From positions 186,001 through 250,000 of the forward strand of contig CALYLX010000069.1 in the NCBI GenBank assembly GCA_944990035.1: a stretch of 64,000 bases of DNA, given 5' to 3'. The position numbers and the translations under genes were made by a program. Positions 24,184 through 36,095 of the stretch are shown in pieces. This DNA is from Clitopilus passeckerianus. Taxonomy: Eukaryota > Basidiomycota > Agaricomycetes > Agaricales > Entolomataceae. Each line of letters begins with the position of its first letter. The stretch's first letter is position 1. Below the pieces are notes generated by a model, which was not told the DNA's origin, made no database searches, and was given only the letters and a program-made list of their open reading frames with translations.

Positions 24184-25685
24184 ATGTTCCGCTCTCTGAA
24201 CGATGATGTCACGAGGAATATCCTCTCCTTCTGCAACTTGAATACCGTCTTGGCCTTTAGCCAGGTATGTGAAGCTCCCTTGCATCGTTCCAGGATGGTT
24301 AATGACGAGTTCCACAGACCAACAAATATTGCCATGAACTCGCATTCACGACAAGGGAGATCTGGTACCCCTTTGCTTCCAAGCTTTACACCCGCGGTTA
24401 CATCGACTTGGCTCCAGGACATACCCTCTACAACCGCACGGTACAAGAACTAGTATTCCTTATCAAACGAATCGGATTCCTATCACACACTTCGTCCTTC
24501 ATACAAGCGTCCGCCGTTCGACCTTCATCTCTTCTACCCCAACGGGTCAGCTTTCCCCTCCCTCAATCCCACCACATATCGTCCCGGCGGTCTCGCCAAG
24601 TTATCTCCGTTCCCGGTGGAAAGCACGTCCTCATACGTCACCAAGATCAAATGAAGCTCGAGGCCTGGTCTATCTGGGACGGAAGACTGGCCTGGAGCTC
24701 GGAAAATCACTCATTATCGACGAGTGATTGGGACAGAATCGATAGTGTCGAAGCCAGAATGGATGGTGACGTCCTTGTGATGCTGGTGTGGCTGCGACGA
24801 CAACTCGTGTTCCCACCACCACCAAATAATACGTATGTTTTTTTTGTACTTTGCCCCAAAACATCATCTGACATGTTACACAGCCTTACGAGCTATGCAC
24901 TCAAACTCTTGGAGCTAGACTTGAAGGCCAGCTCCTCCAAGACTACGACGCTCCTGGAATTCACATCCCAGGTAGACTGTTCAGACTGTTTACCAATTCG
25001 TTTGGATGGGGACTACGCGGTTGGGTATGGCACCAAGAAGTTATCCCTCTATCGTCGTTCAACCGGCCTCCAGATGGAGTTCCACCACCGGCAGGATGAC
25101 GAGCGGATATGCGACCTCCACATCTTCCAGGACTTTCTCATTATCGGACGCGTCTTGTCCGACGAGAATGGGCCTGTTGGGTTTCAGGTGCTTGTCTGGA
25201 ACCTCCAAGAGGTCGAAGAACGATGGCTATCTAAAGGCACCGACATTCCTCTCAGTATCGAGGATGTGAAGAGCGTTTTCTCGTTGTTCCTCGACATCCC
25301 TGCCAGGAGTCAAGTTCATTACTCCCAGCTGCAGTGCAACCCTTCCCCACTCCACGATGATACGTGTCAACTTTACGTTCTACAAACCTTGGAGGACGGT
25401 GCCTCGTTTGATGTCGAGAGCTATGCCATGACCTGCGGAGAGTCGCCATCTTGCTCCCTCACTATCCATCGAGCGGGTTCCCTTGGCCCGTTTCCGCTTG
25501 AACGTGGTGGTTTCCCATGCAACTTTGCGTCTTCGTCGATGCACTGCTCGTGTGTCGCGAGGAAGTCAATGCAGGACCCCCAAATTGACAATACCCCTTC
25601 ATCTTCTCCTTGCCCTACGAACTTGTATGGCCGGTCTGTCGTCGAGCTGCACCAGGACGTTATGACCGTCACGTACTATAGTTGA
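24184..25685 (+). CDS. F-box-type protein, array copy 2
   Basis: Same architecture as its neighbours. Exon 1 reads MFRSLNDDVTRNILSFCNLN and ends FSQ at the donor. Exon 2 begins TNKYCHELAFTTREIWYPFA. It then shows RGYIDLAPGHTLYNRTVQEL, a block with VISVPGGKHVLIRHQDQ and LEAWSIWDGRLAWS, and a C-terminal half (CLPIRLDGDYAVGYGTKKLS, FHHRQDD, FLIIGRVLSDENG). A second intron near 24833-24883 falls at the position used in the paralogues, where it can be read through without a stop. The gene ends HQDVMTVTYYS* at 25685. It is predicted to act as an SCF substrate adaptor; the target is unknown. No disruption seen. Confidence 0.78.
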
Positions 25686-26169
25686 TCATGTGTATGACCC
25701 TCAGCCGTGTGCTACAACCTTTTCTCCTGCACGATTACCTGCCATAGACAAGAATACCTACCATAGACTATACTATACCATTATAATCGCTATAATAGAC
25801 TCCCTCACACTTGCCTATACACCTTCGAACACGCCGCAGAACCACCTAGCGGGCGCTAAAATGAGCGCTAAACGCGGTAAGCAACTGAGGCGAGCTGTGT
25901 AGCGTGGGCAGTGGTTGCCCAAAAATGGGGCTCAATCCTTACAACCATGTTATACCAGCTGGCAGTTCAAAGTTTCAATGGCCGCAGACTAGATCGTTCT
26001 TCAACTTCGCCCACCGGTAGATTATGGAAAGCCATGAAGCTTTCTGGTTCCGATTGGAATGCCAGTTGGTCTCCTTAGAGTCAGCCTCCTAAGACCTGTA
26101 ACCCACATCAACCTTCCAACCAATATCATTCTTTAAACGATGAAGGGCGGCTGCAAACGCGGAAATTTT

Positions 26170-27750
26170 ATGGATAGTCTTCCTGTACGCGTCGGCGACG
26201 ATGTCGTGAGGCTGATTCTGTCTATTTGCGATTCGGTACAGGCGATAGTTGTGTTCAGCCAGGTAAGCCGTGAACAATGTATTCTTACCCACTGGCATCA
26301 TTTTTAACTGGTACATCTCAGAGCAGCAAGCACGCCCATCGCTTAGTGTTCTCAAGCAGAGAGATCTGGCTTTCCGCTGCTCGTCGACTCCACTCTCGCG
26401 GGTACCTTGACATCGCCCCTGACCAGCAACTTTCACATCTCTCGTTGGACCAGCTCCTCTTTCTTATCAAACGCATTACCATATCTTCGAATGAAGAACA
26501 GGCACCCGCCCTTCCGCTTCAGACTGTATCCCTGTCCATCCCGTCCACCGAGCCTCTTTTTGAAGCGGTTGAGGTGGTCTTGGCCAACGGCGGCGAATAT
26601 GTTGTCTTGGCTGATAGGTTCATGCCAGGAGCAATACTCTCCTGCTGGTCTATGAGGACCAAGGCTCTCGTATGGGACTCCAGAGACCAGCCGGGTCTGA
26701 TAGGAGATTATGTCAAGATCGTCAGGTTCACCGCTCGGGCCTCCCACTCGAAGAGACTAGATGTTCTCATATGTCTTCGCCACCCACCTTCGCAGCCAGA
26801 TGATACGTGAGTTTCTTCGGAATTGAACTATTTCTCCTGCCGCTGACGTTGTTACATTTAGCTTTGCAGACTATTTTGTTCAGCTCTGGCATATCAACCT
26901 CGCGGACAAATCTGTTCAAGTCGTTGATCTTTTGGAGTACCAGCCGCACCCAGGCTCAAAGCTTTTTGCACACGATTTTGAAATTGAAGATGATTTGAAA
27001 CTTTGTCTCAATGAGGAGTACGCAGTCGTGCATGGGATGGAACAACTTGTCATATACAATCAATCTTCCAAGAAACACATGCGCTTTCACATCGGTCAAG
27101 GCGGGGTACAGAATGGATGCGCCTTTGGTTTCCCTGGGACGCTGCAAGACGAGGTGGAAGATGAGGATGGAGAAGGAGAGGAAACCCAGGAGGTGGTCTC
27201 CCTGCATCTTCTAGGAGGGCTTCTCTTCTTGGGTTACTATTGGCGAACGGAACCCACTTTCGAACTCTCATTTGGGACATACAGGCCGTCGAAAAGCAAT
27301 GGACCTCTGATACGTCAGTCAACATCCACGACGTTCCCAGTCTCCAAAGTGTTGACCTCGAGGAGGGCTGGCGGATGCTTGCTTGTTATCGGTCTCCCTT
27401 CACAGATGACATCTGCTATCTCGACATGCTCTTCTGGACTAAACAGATGAGCGTAGAGATCCGAAGACATAAGGTGTCTTTGGCTCAACAGGGCGAGCTC
27501 GTCGTCGAGAAAATTGGGACATTGATCCACGGCCTTAATCCTCATAATCGAGAGATACGTAACAACGTTTAGCCCCTTTGCACCGGAGAAGCGATCTTTT
27601 GCATGTATCAAAAATGGAACCTGCCTCGACGACTTTCCGCCTTTGGACGGGGACCCGAAGGAAGGTGCTGGAATTGCGTATCGGAGTCCTTATAGCCGTA
27701 CGGTTGTGCATGTGAAGGAAAGAAAGATAACTGTTATTTATTATGGCTAG
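26170..27750 (+). pseudogene. F-box-type gene, array copy 3, frameshifted
   Basis: Closest relative of copy 4. The first exon is MDSLPVRVGDDVVRLILSIC ending FSQ, then SSKHAHRLVFSSREIWLSAA, matching copy 4 (ASKHTHGLVFSSREIWLSAA). The intron after QPDDT is also shared. Homology then jumps between frames. Near 27225-27235, where copy 4 reads LLFLGLQKAN, one base is missing relative to copy 4 and the frame changes from the LLFLGYYW frame to the NGTHFRTLIWDIQAVEKQW frame. Near 27500-27565 the frame changes again before SPFAPEKRSFACIKNGTC, where the second frame meets TAG. I tried intron explanations (including a 52-nt GT-AG candidate) and they do not restore frame. It is either a recent pseudogene or contains assembly errors; the promoter and N-terminal half look normal. 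Confidence 0.72.
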
Positions 27751-28212
27751 AATATTGGTACTTCTGTACTGTGACCTATGATTATTGTGCGCATCGGTAA
27801 CTACCGTGACATTCTAGCGAAAAAAAGAATATAAACATGGAAGAGGTATTGCCCAAGCGGTGTCCAAAAAATCCGCAGAGATCTATCGAACAGAGCACGC
27901 GACCATTGGGAATACACTTGCAATTGGCGACACTTGCCTGCATGTCGGACAGAACGCCGTCAAGTTTGTGGGCGCTAAGCGAACGTGGTAACCGAGTCAG
28001 GCGGATCCCGAAAATGGTTTCCACCTTCCTTTATCGCGGCCTTGTTGTGTGATGGCCCACTTGTGGCTTATTGGCGTGAAGGGTGCCAGTCAGCCCTGTG
28101 TAGGTCCAGCCTTCAGATTCAAACTATAAAAGGCCATGACCCTCACTGAATTCTCATTGACCACCTACAACTTGCAACTACCCTCTGGTTACCACCATCT
28201 TTCTTCCGACGG

Positions 28213-29826
28213 ATGAAGCTTGATTGGAAACACGGAGACTCTTCGCCAGAACGCGTCGACGACGACGTTGTTGTTGTTATCCTGTCATTTTGCGAGGTAC
28301 AAACCATAATTTCGTTCAGCCAGGTACGCCGTTCATGCATTAGCTCAGGATTCTAGGCAATGATACCCTTGCATTTCAGGCCAGCAAGCACACACATGGC
28401 TTAGTTTTTTCGAGCAGGGAAATCTGGCTTTCCGCTGCCCATCAACTCCACTCTCTCGGCTACCTTGATGTAGCCCCGGAACAGCAACTCTCACGGCTCT
28501 CCTTAAACGAGCTTCTCTTTCTTATCAAACGTATTGCCATATCTTCGAACGGTGGCCAAACGCAAGTCCTACCTCCTCAGACAATATCCCTTTCAATCCT
28601 GGACAACGACCCGCCATTTGGTCACCCTGACGCGCTTGTGATCAATGGTGGCGAATATATCCTCCTAGCTGAGAGGTCTGTGCCAGGCGCCCAACTTTCC
28701 TGCTGGTCCATGAAGACCAGGTCGGCTGTCTGGAGCTCTAGAGACGAGCAACCAAGCTTGATAGGCGACGCAGTCAAGATTGTCAAATTTGCTGCGCAGG
28801 TCGACGACTCAAAGAGGTTGGATATTCTCATATGTCTCCGCGATCCCGATATGCCTCCTCCTAATGATTTGTGAGCTTTTTTTTGAAAACCCGTGGCACA
28901 AATTCATCGCTTATCGTGTTACGTTCAGCGAGGCCACCTACAAGGTCCAGCTCTGGCGTATCAGCCTCGCCCACAAAGCTGTTGAGGTCGTCGATCTTTT
29001 GGAATATGGGCCAGACCCTGGCTCACCGCTTTGGGCCAATGAATTTGAGTGTGAGGCAGACTGCAAACTTTGCCTTTGTGATGACTATGCGGTCGCATAC
29101 GGGATTAACCAACTTATCATCCACAACCAATCTTCCAAGCAAACTATGCGATTCCACACTGACGCTGGCCACGGTACCGAAGGTGATGAATGGGCGGATG
29201 AGATGGAAGATGATGAATGGGGAGACGAGGATAGGGCTGGTGAAACAATCGATGACGTGACATCTGTGCAACGTCTTCGAGGATTGCTCTTCCTTGGGTT
29301 ACAAAAGGCGAATCAAGGTCCTTTCCGGACCCTAATCTGGGACTTACGGGCCGTTGCAACCCAGCAAAACTCTCAGGATTCGATGCTCATCGACGATGTT
29401 CAAAGCATTCACCGCTTTGATACGGGTACAGGCGAAACATTTCCTCAGCTCGCATGCTATTCATCTCCTTACACGGATGATGTCCTTTATCTCGACCTTC
29501 TCATTGCGCGTTACTCCTCACCGCAGACACAGGAAATCCAAAGGTATCGGGTTTCTTTGCTTCAGCAGAGCAAACTTTTGGTCGAGAAAGTGGGCAGTCT
29601 CGGTCCCTTTCCCAGAATTGACATGGTGGAACAGCCCGGGATCAACTCATTCTCTCCTGCAGAGCGATCGTTCTCTTGCGTCAAGAATGGGACTTGTATT
29701 GACGACTTTCCCTCGTTGAAGGGGGACGTGGTAATGGAGGGTGCCAACATCGCATGTCGGAGTCCGTATAGTCGTACGGTTGTATATGTGAAAGAAAGGA
29801 AAGTATTTCTTATCTACTATGGATAG
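28213..29826 (+). CDS. F-box-type protein, array copy 4
   Basis: An intact paralogue of copy 3. Exon 1 reads MKLDWKHGDSSPERVDDDVV and ends ISFSQ at a GT donor; exon 2 starts ASKHTHGLVFSSREIWLSAA. The body carries LLFLIKRIAISS, the conserved block NGGEYILLAERSVPGAQLSC followed by WSMKTRSAVWSSRDEQ, and a segment FVQLWRISLAHKAVEVVDLL-like after the third exon boundary. An acidic insert (GDEWADEMEDDEWGDEDR) follows, then GLLFLGLQKANQGPFRTLIW and an ending YSRTVVYVKERKVFLIYYG*. A TATA box (CTATAAAAGG, about 28124-28133) lies ~80 bp upstream of the ATG. It is probably an SCF adaptor; the C-terminal domain fold is not recognised by eye. Confidence 0.8.
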
Positions 29827-30333
29827 AGAATGTATTGTTTGTTGCTGCTTCGTATTTTCTAATAGATAGCATGTGTGCAGCATACTTCCCCAGATATTCC
29901 TCCGATTATCACAGTGACTTTCTCGAAATATCTCGATGATATCAAGCCACACGTCCTGAAAGCACCGCCAATTTGTGCCGCATGGCGTGCATATGTGACT
30001 GAATTAAAGTGAAGAGCGTGGCTAGTTGTTGTCGTCGGACTTGGATATGACTCGAGTTTTCTCCCACACGAAGGTGTAACATCTGAGTCATTTCTGTATC
30101 TCGCTTTGTTGACTACCAAACTCTCCCACCGGCCTCAACGAGCCTCTGCCCAGTGAGCACGCAAAAGCGAGTGCCTCAGACGTCGCAACCATGGTTCGGA
30201 CAACGTGTTTAACCGCTCTTGGGATGGCCCCTTTCTTTCCAACTTCTATAAATTGGCCACCAGATTTGCGTCAGCTCTACTTCCCAGGACTCACGACTTC
30301 CAAAAACTTCGCCTACTCCAGCTGATCCTATGT

Positions 30334-31922
30334 ATGATGAACCACTACAACCTCGCAAGCCGTGACTCGACTAGTCGACCAAATCTTGATGAAGATGTTA
30401 TGATACTCATTCTCTGCTTCTGTGATACTCGGTCGGTTGTACACTTCAGCCAGGTACAGGAGTCTTTTTCGCACGTCTTCATCCCGTTAGAGATCTTAAG
30501 AAACGGATAGGCTAGTATACAATCACACAATCTTGTTTTCTCCAGTCGGGAAATCTGGCTTTCAATCGCTTCCCGCCTCCAAATCCAGGAATTCATCGAA
30601 TTAGTACCAGGTCATACCCTATCGCAACTGAGCACCGACACTATTCTCGGTCTGATAAAGCGCATAGCTCTCGGCCCAGAGGAGCTCGAGGCCTGCGTAG
30701 AACCAAACTCCATACTCCCCGTCCACATCACAACCGTGCACCTTCCCGACGATCATCCCGCTCTTGGTCTTCAGGCGCGCGTATTAAGGATTTTAGACGG
30801 AGAATATCTCCTTATCTCCAGCTTGAACGCCCCAGTGGCACATATAGACTGCTGGTCGGTCCGTCGAAACCGCGTCGTATGGAGCTCCCGCGACGATACT
30901 GAGTCGATCGGGAATGGCATGAGTGTCGTGGAATATGTTGCCACTGATGTCGGCATAGGAAGGACAAATATACTTGTATGCCTTCGCGATGGGAACCCAC
31001 CTTTGGGACCTGGCGGAACCGCGATGTTCGTTTACTTTACCACTTTTACCACTGTAAATGCTGATTATCTTGATGTTATAGCTCAGTTGTAGGGTTTTCG
31101 GTGAAGCTTTGCCAGTTAGATCTGTCAAGCGGAAGTTTCAATACCATCGCTCTCCTTGATGAGTGGGTGGAACGAGATGTGTCGCTGGTCACGCCAGAAC
31201 TTCGGTCGCATAGGGTCAAGCTGGCCATGGTTGGAGACTATGCTGTTAGTCATACCGAGCACAGAATCGTTATCTATCGACTCTCGAACCAGCAGATGAT
31301 GCGTTTCCGCTGGAATCTCGATCTAATGGCCTCTCTAAACCCACCCGACATAAAAGAGCAGCGTTTGGCAACGTATTTCTTCCCCGGACTTCTGATTTTC
31401 GGGAGAAAGAGAAGCGGCAGTTGTGCATACCGTATCACCATTTGGGATTTGAATGCAGTGCAAAAGCAGTTTCCATCCCGCCAAATCCCCCGTTCATCTG
31501 CCACAGCCCATATTGAAGACGTACTTGGCTATAGATTCGACGTCTCGCAGTTAACCCCCGATGGCCTGCTGGCCTGTGCACACATTCGATGCTGTCAAGA
31601 CACATATGCGGAGGACGTACGCCTCATTTACGCCTTTTTCCCGCATATACAGGGAACAGGCCGATTCATCGTACGGAAGTTTCTGCTTACCTCGCCGGTA
31701 AATGGATCGCTTTCCGTGAGAGCAGCAGGAGACAGAGTACCCCTCAATGTGGGGACGAATGTTTCGTACTCCACTATGGTGAACGGCACCTGGAAGAGCG
31801 GCGTTCCACATGTATGGTTGCGGGAAGGAACTGGTTTCGCGAGGATTTCGACATGGAATGGTTACAGCCGTACGGCCACGTATATTCAGGAGAAGACAAT
31901 TAGTACGATATACTACAGTTAG
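30334..31922 (+). CDS. F-box-type protein, array copy 5
   Basis: The last array member and one of the more diverged. Exon 1 (MMNHYNLASRDSTSRPNLDE, then VVHFSQ) is followed after an intron by ASIQSHNLVFSSREIWLSIA. The acceptor at GGATAG|GCTAGT is chosen because it restores this homology; the later AG does not. Then come LVPGHTLSQLSTDTILGLIK, the block DGEYLLISSLNAPVAHIDCW, an intron near 31022-31080, and SVKLCQLDLSSGSFN with AMVGDYAVSHTEHRIVIYRL. The end is YSRTATYIQEKTISTIYYS*. The shared C-terminal signature YSRT-x-x-Y/V-x-x-E/K with copies 3 and 4 supports common descent. No frame disruption seen. Confidence 0.77.
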
Positions 31923-32122
31923 GGTAGCAAAAAATGTCGCGGCTTCTTCTTCTTAACGAGCAGGAGTCGCAGGTTCCGCACACAGCACAATAGCCCTTAC
32001 CAAAGGTTGGCCTTCTCTCGTGAATCTTGGTGAGAGACCGTGACACAGAACTCTGCATGTGACATGTAGCAACCTCCGCGTCCAGGCTCACCATGGAATT
32101 TGAAAATCTGCCAACTTGAAGG

Positions 32123-32305
32123 TCAGAGCTTAGCGCTCATCCACCATCCATACCAAGAACGTTCTTCATCAGTCATGCTGCCGCCTTTCTGCCGGATAAC
32201 GAAGCCAGTGGGCTGTCGATCTATATCCTCCCCATCTATCTTCTCGCTCAGGATATCGATAACGATCACCTTCTCAGATTCAATCAGCTTCCAATCAGCT
32301 TCCAA
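32123..32305 (-). CDS. Small hypothetical ORF or gene fragment
   Basis: A 60-codon open frame with protein-like composition (IDILSEKIDGEDIDRQPTGF, then MTDEERSWYGWWMSAKL at the end). The 5' end contains an 11-bp direct repeat (GGAAGCTGATT twice) and a possible splice acceptor, so the reading may begin in an upstream exon; I found no convincing one. I do not recognise a family. It could be the terminal exon of a degraded gene between the F-box array and the lectin gene, or chance. Confidence 0.25.
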   Translation of the reverse strand: MEADWKLIESEKVIVIDILSEKIDGEDIDRQPTGFVIRQKGGSMTDEERSWYGWWMSAKL

Positions 32306-32529
32306 TCAACTCACTTTATGTGCAAACATCCAGGTGGAGAAAGGGAAGGCGCTCCTCCCGCACTGGGTGAATAGGAACTATGAAGTCGCCGGATGTCAGG
32401 TAAAAAATGGTCATGAGACTATGTTTTCAATACAAAACATTGAAGCCCAGCAAGCCTAAGACTTGCCGTCAGCGGCATGTCATTTCACGTTTAAATTGTA
32501 CTCTTTCCAAACCTTCTACGACTGTAATC

Positions 32530-33631
32530 ATGGCCTACTGGGACGACGGTCGTATTGATCTCATCCGTCGAAGCGCGGCCGGGGGAGCTACTACATTCCT
32601 CCACAAGTTCTGGGACGGCTCACAATGGCATCCTTCACAGAGTGGGTGGTCAGATGTTGGTGGTAGCAGTAGGAATTGTCCGACTACAGAGGCTGCCGTT
32701 GCAACGTGGGGAGGGCAAACCCTGATGCTTTTTGCTTCCAACATCAACGCCGACTTGTGGGTTGCGTCGTACAATCGCCAGACGAACCAGTGGGAGGAGA
32801 AAGGCACGTACCCTGTTCCGGGCGATTGGCCACACAAGCCTGCCGTTATCTCGAGGTATCCGAAATGGCTCAAGCTCTTCCTAATCGGACTCGACAACTC
32901 ACTGTATGAGGTCACGTACAATGGGAGCGCCTGGACTAAACCGACCCCTATCGGAGGGACCTTTGTCGAACCGCCTAAGCTTGTTTCCTGGGGCTCCGAC
33001 CGTCTCGATGTATTTGCGCGAGGGATCGATGGGATCCTCTTCCATAACACCTGGAGGGAGACGAGTGGATGGCAGGGGTGGAGGGACATGGCTCTGCGCC
33101 TCAGAATCATCAGCGCGCCGAACGCAGTCTCCTGTGTGAACGATCGTATCGACGTGTTCGCGATAGGCGAAGGAGGCAAGCTCTGTCGTACCTACTACGA
33201 GGCATCCAAGTGGGGCGATTGGACCATAGAGACCGACGGTTGGACAGGTATTCCCGCGGTTGTATCCTCGGGTTCGCAACGTATCGATCTCTTCCTAATG
33301 AGTAAGTCAAGGCTGCGTTATGTGTTTCTCAGGCTGCTTATAAAGGGTCTTCCTTGCAGGCCCTGGTCGCTGGATTTATCAAATGACATATTCAGAGGGA
33401 ACTTGGCACAATCCGACCTTCTCGAACAGAATAGAAAGCCGCCATATGGGGAACCAAGTTACGGCGATTAGCTCGAAACGAGACAGGGTTGACCTTTTCT
33501 TCGTTGAGTTGGAAGGGTATCTCGCACATCGGGTTTGGAGTTCCGGGTCAGGGTGGTGGCCCGCCCAGAAGACCTATGGCGGAGATAATCTTGGAGGGGC
33601 TTCGGTTTTTAGCGTAGCTACAGGTTCTTAG
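32530..33631 (+). CDS. PLL-like beta-propeller lectin
   Basis: Built from about seven repeats of ~45 residues, the pattern of PLL-type seven-bladed propellers, which bind fucose or methylated sugars. Repeat elements visible are LHKFWDGSQW, RLDVFARGIDGILFHNTW, RIDVFAIGEGGKLCRTYY, RIDLFLMSPGRWIYQ and RVDLFFVELEGYLAHRVW, each followed by a W-rich strand. The start MAYWDDGRIDLIRRSAAGGA has no signal peptide, so a cytosolic protein is expected, as for many mushroom defence lectins. One intron (about 33302-33359, GT-AG) joins in frame and the end is VFSVATGS*. A decayed sister copy lies ~1 kb downstream. The sugar specificity cannot be inferred; a tectonin or other propeller lectin is the alternative. 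Confidence 0.77.
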
Positions 33632-34591
33632 GTTACTGATTCACTGGTCCTCGGTTTGTCCAAATGGCTCCCGTAGAGCCTTTTCCTTTTCCTTTTGCTT
33701 AGTTGTGTCCTTGTACTTTCGCACATGCCCTCATATCAGGCTTGAAAAGTCATGTCATCATCTTTATTGCCGTTTTATGTAACTTGAAGATCAACAGACG
33801 CTATCGCTCCATATCTTTTGTACTTAAAGTTGAAACTCCTTGTGTTTTCCCGCACATTGCTCAAGGCGCTAATTGGGCGCTTAGAGTCGGAACATCGGCG
33901 CGGTCGGACCGCTCGCCAACGTGACTCCAGCAGTGACATTCCTGTAACTGGCATGTGTTCAAACTTCAGGGCAGGTTCTGTGGCCACCATCCTCGGTGAT
34001 CCTTCTTTATTCTTCTGTATTCTGCCAGTGCAACTCAACGTGTGTATCCCAAACTTACCAGTAATCAAAGGGTAACATTGGAAAAGTCTTTTGGCGTCGG
34101 CGACAGGATTTGAATCTCATGCAGTTTACCAGAAACTATCGGCACCCGCAGCCTTGGCACCACATTAAAGATATGATGCTTGGTGGTGTCCACGAAAGCA
34201 TGGTCTTGAATTTATCTCTAGCTTGAAGCCTGTACATCACACACCTCGCTGTCTTGCCACATCCACGACAGTGGCGCTTGACGGTAGTATGTGGCTTTAC
34301 CTCTACCTCACACCGAAGAGCTTGCTGTCGCGAAATACTCTTTCAAGTAAACTCGAGGGTACACTCAAGGGAGCTCCACACCGCTGATATCCCTTTACGA
34401 TGCGGTTTAACCAGTAAATAAAGAGTGTGTTCCCTCTTTCGACCTATAAAAGCCCTCATCGTTTACATTCATCCTCCAGTTGACCTCTCATTCAACTTCC
34501 TCCGACTGACTTGCTCCTTCATCCACACATACTATTTCCAAGTAAGATCCTCCTCCAATACTTGGAGCCGTTATTGAATCGAACCTGCAGT
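33632..34591. other. Intergenic region between the lectin gene and its decayed copy
   Basis: About 960 bp. The right end contains a good TATA box (CCTATAAAAGCC, about 34442-34453) and a pyrimidine-rich leader before the pseudogene's ATG, so the promoter of the decayed copy still looks normal. I see no other gene. A tRNA-like B-box near 34100 was examined and rejected. Confidence 0.5.
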
Positions 34592-35642
34592 ATGACATCC
34601 TGGGCCAACAACCGCCTGGACTTGTTCGTACAGGGCACCGACTCCGCTGTTTGGTATAAATGGTGGAACGGCACCTCTTGAGGCCCTTCACAGCAGGACT
34701 GGGAGAGTCTGGGTGGCAAAGCTATCTTTGAGCCCATCTCCGCGGCCTGGAGCCCCAACCGCCTGGATATCTTCATCGTCAACTATAAGAGGGAACTCGA
34801 ACACAAATGGTGGGACGGTTCCAAATGGTCCGATTGGGAGAATTTGGGCGGCGCATGGGAGTGAAAGACCTTCCGTGGTCTCTTGGGGTGCTAACCGACT
34901 CGGCGTCGTCCTTGTTGGAAGAGACCGCAAGCTCTACCAGAGGTGGTGGGATGGCACTTCCTGGCACGATGGCTTCAACAGCCTTGGAGGGCAATTCCTC
35001 CACTCCGTTGCTGAGTCTCTTGGGGCCAGGACCGGATTGACCTGTTCGGTACCGGGCTCGACCACAAGATTCACCACAAGTGGTGGGATGGAAGCAGCTG
35101 GGGTCCTAGCGGCTCCACTGGCCCATGGGAGGATATGGGAGGAAGCTTCTATGGTCAGCCCAAGGCTGTCTGTTGGGGTCCAAACCGTATCGACCTCTTC
35201 GGCATCGTTACCCCCTTCTAACTTTTCACTCGCGACTGGAGCGGATGGGCTTCCCTCGGCGGGACTTGTCGGGAGGTGGCCGAGGTCGTCTCCTGGGCTC
35301 CTGGTCGTTTGGATGTCTTTGTTATCGGTACGTTTTAGGGCTGGGTATGTTTGAAACTATCTTTGACCGACGCTCCAGGAACCAATCATACCGTATTCCA
35401 CAAGTGGTATAGCAATGGCTGGGCTCCCAGTCAATCGAACTATGAAGCCATGGAGGGTGTCGCGACCCGTCAGCTCATTGCTGTTTGCCAAGCTGCCGAC
35501 AAGATCGACCTCTTCGTCATCGGCACGAATAGCAATTGCTGTCAAATCCTTCAACAGGGCTAGTGGAGGATGGTCCCCTAGTGTCTCGGGGTACAACAAC
35601 CTGGGTGGGACCTGCCTGAGCGCTGTTAGCCACAGCTCCTAG
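34592..35642 (+). pseudogene. Decayed PLL-like lectin gene
   Basis: A paralogue of the upstream lectin with clearer repeats ([93 protein letters not shown]). It is interrupted: an in-frame TGA at about 34679-34681 in the first blade, a stop and frame change near 34862, another frame change near 35020-35040, a TAA near 35219 and a TAG near 35561. A further frame change is likely between the last stop and the terminal LGGTCLSAVSHSS. Homology to the seven-bladed pattern continues across all breaks, so this is a full-length gene that has lost function, not a fragment. Several independent lesions make sequencing error unlikely. Confidence 0.85.
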
Positions 35643-36095
35643 AGTGTCTGTGCCAGTTGCCAATGCATCAGCTTTGCACTTTCTTCCCAATTCTTTTGTA
35701 CTTGTATCTCCCCGTACTCGTGTACTTAGAGCTCTGATTACGTTGTTCCCTGGAATAAGAGTACTTTCTTCAGAATGCATAACCGTTTTGAGGTTTACCA
35801 AACTCGCTTGGGCGCTTCTCAAAGCGCTTACAGACTCAGTTTTGCCTCGATAAACTGGGCCATCAAATTTTTCGGTATCCCGCTTTGTCTTGTTTCACCA
35901 GCATCGATTTGGCTCAAATAGATTTTCCTCTTCTACACTGATTGGCAAACTTCATAAGATGATTCACTAACAAAGGAAGCCATCAGCCTATTTTGGCAGT
36001 TAATATGGCGTTGGTCCGGGCGCACCGCGGATGCTGCCAATGTATAAAGCTTAAAGGACGTTTATGTCCCTTGTCGTCCCTCGCCGTCACTAACC

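Noticed and set aside
24833..24883. Read-through of the second intron in F-box copy 2
   Set aside because: The frame stays open through it, but the paralogues have an intron at this position and the retained residues are a T-rich run with no homology.
27232..27283. Possible 52-nt intron explaining the first frameshift of F-box copy 3
   Set aside because: Removing it leads into a stop and deletes residues conserved in copy 4.
34090..34115. tRNA B-box-like sequence (GATTCAAATCC on the minus strand)
   Set aside because: T-stem and acceptor stem cannot be formed.
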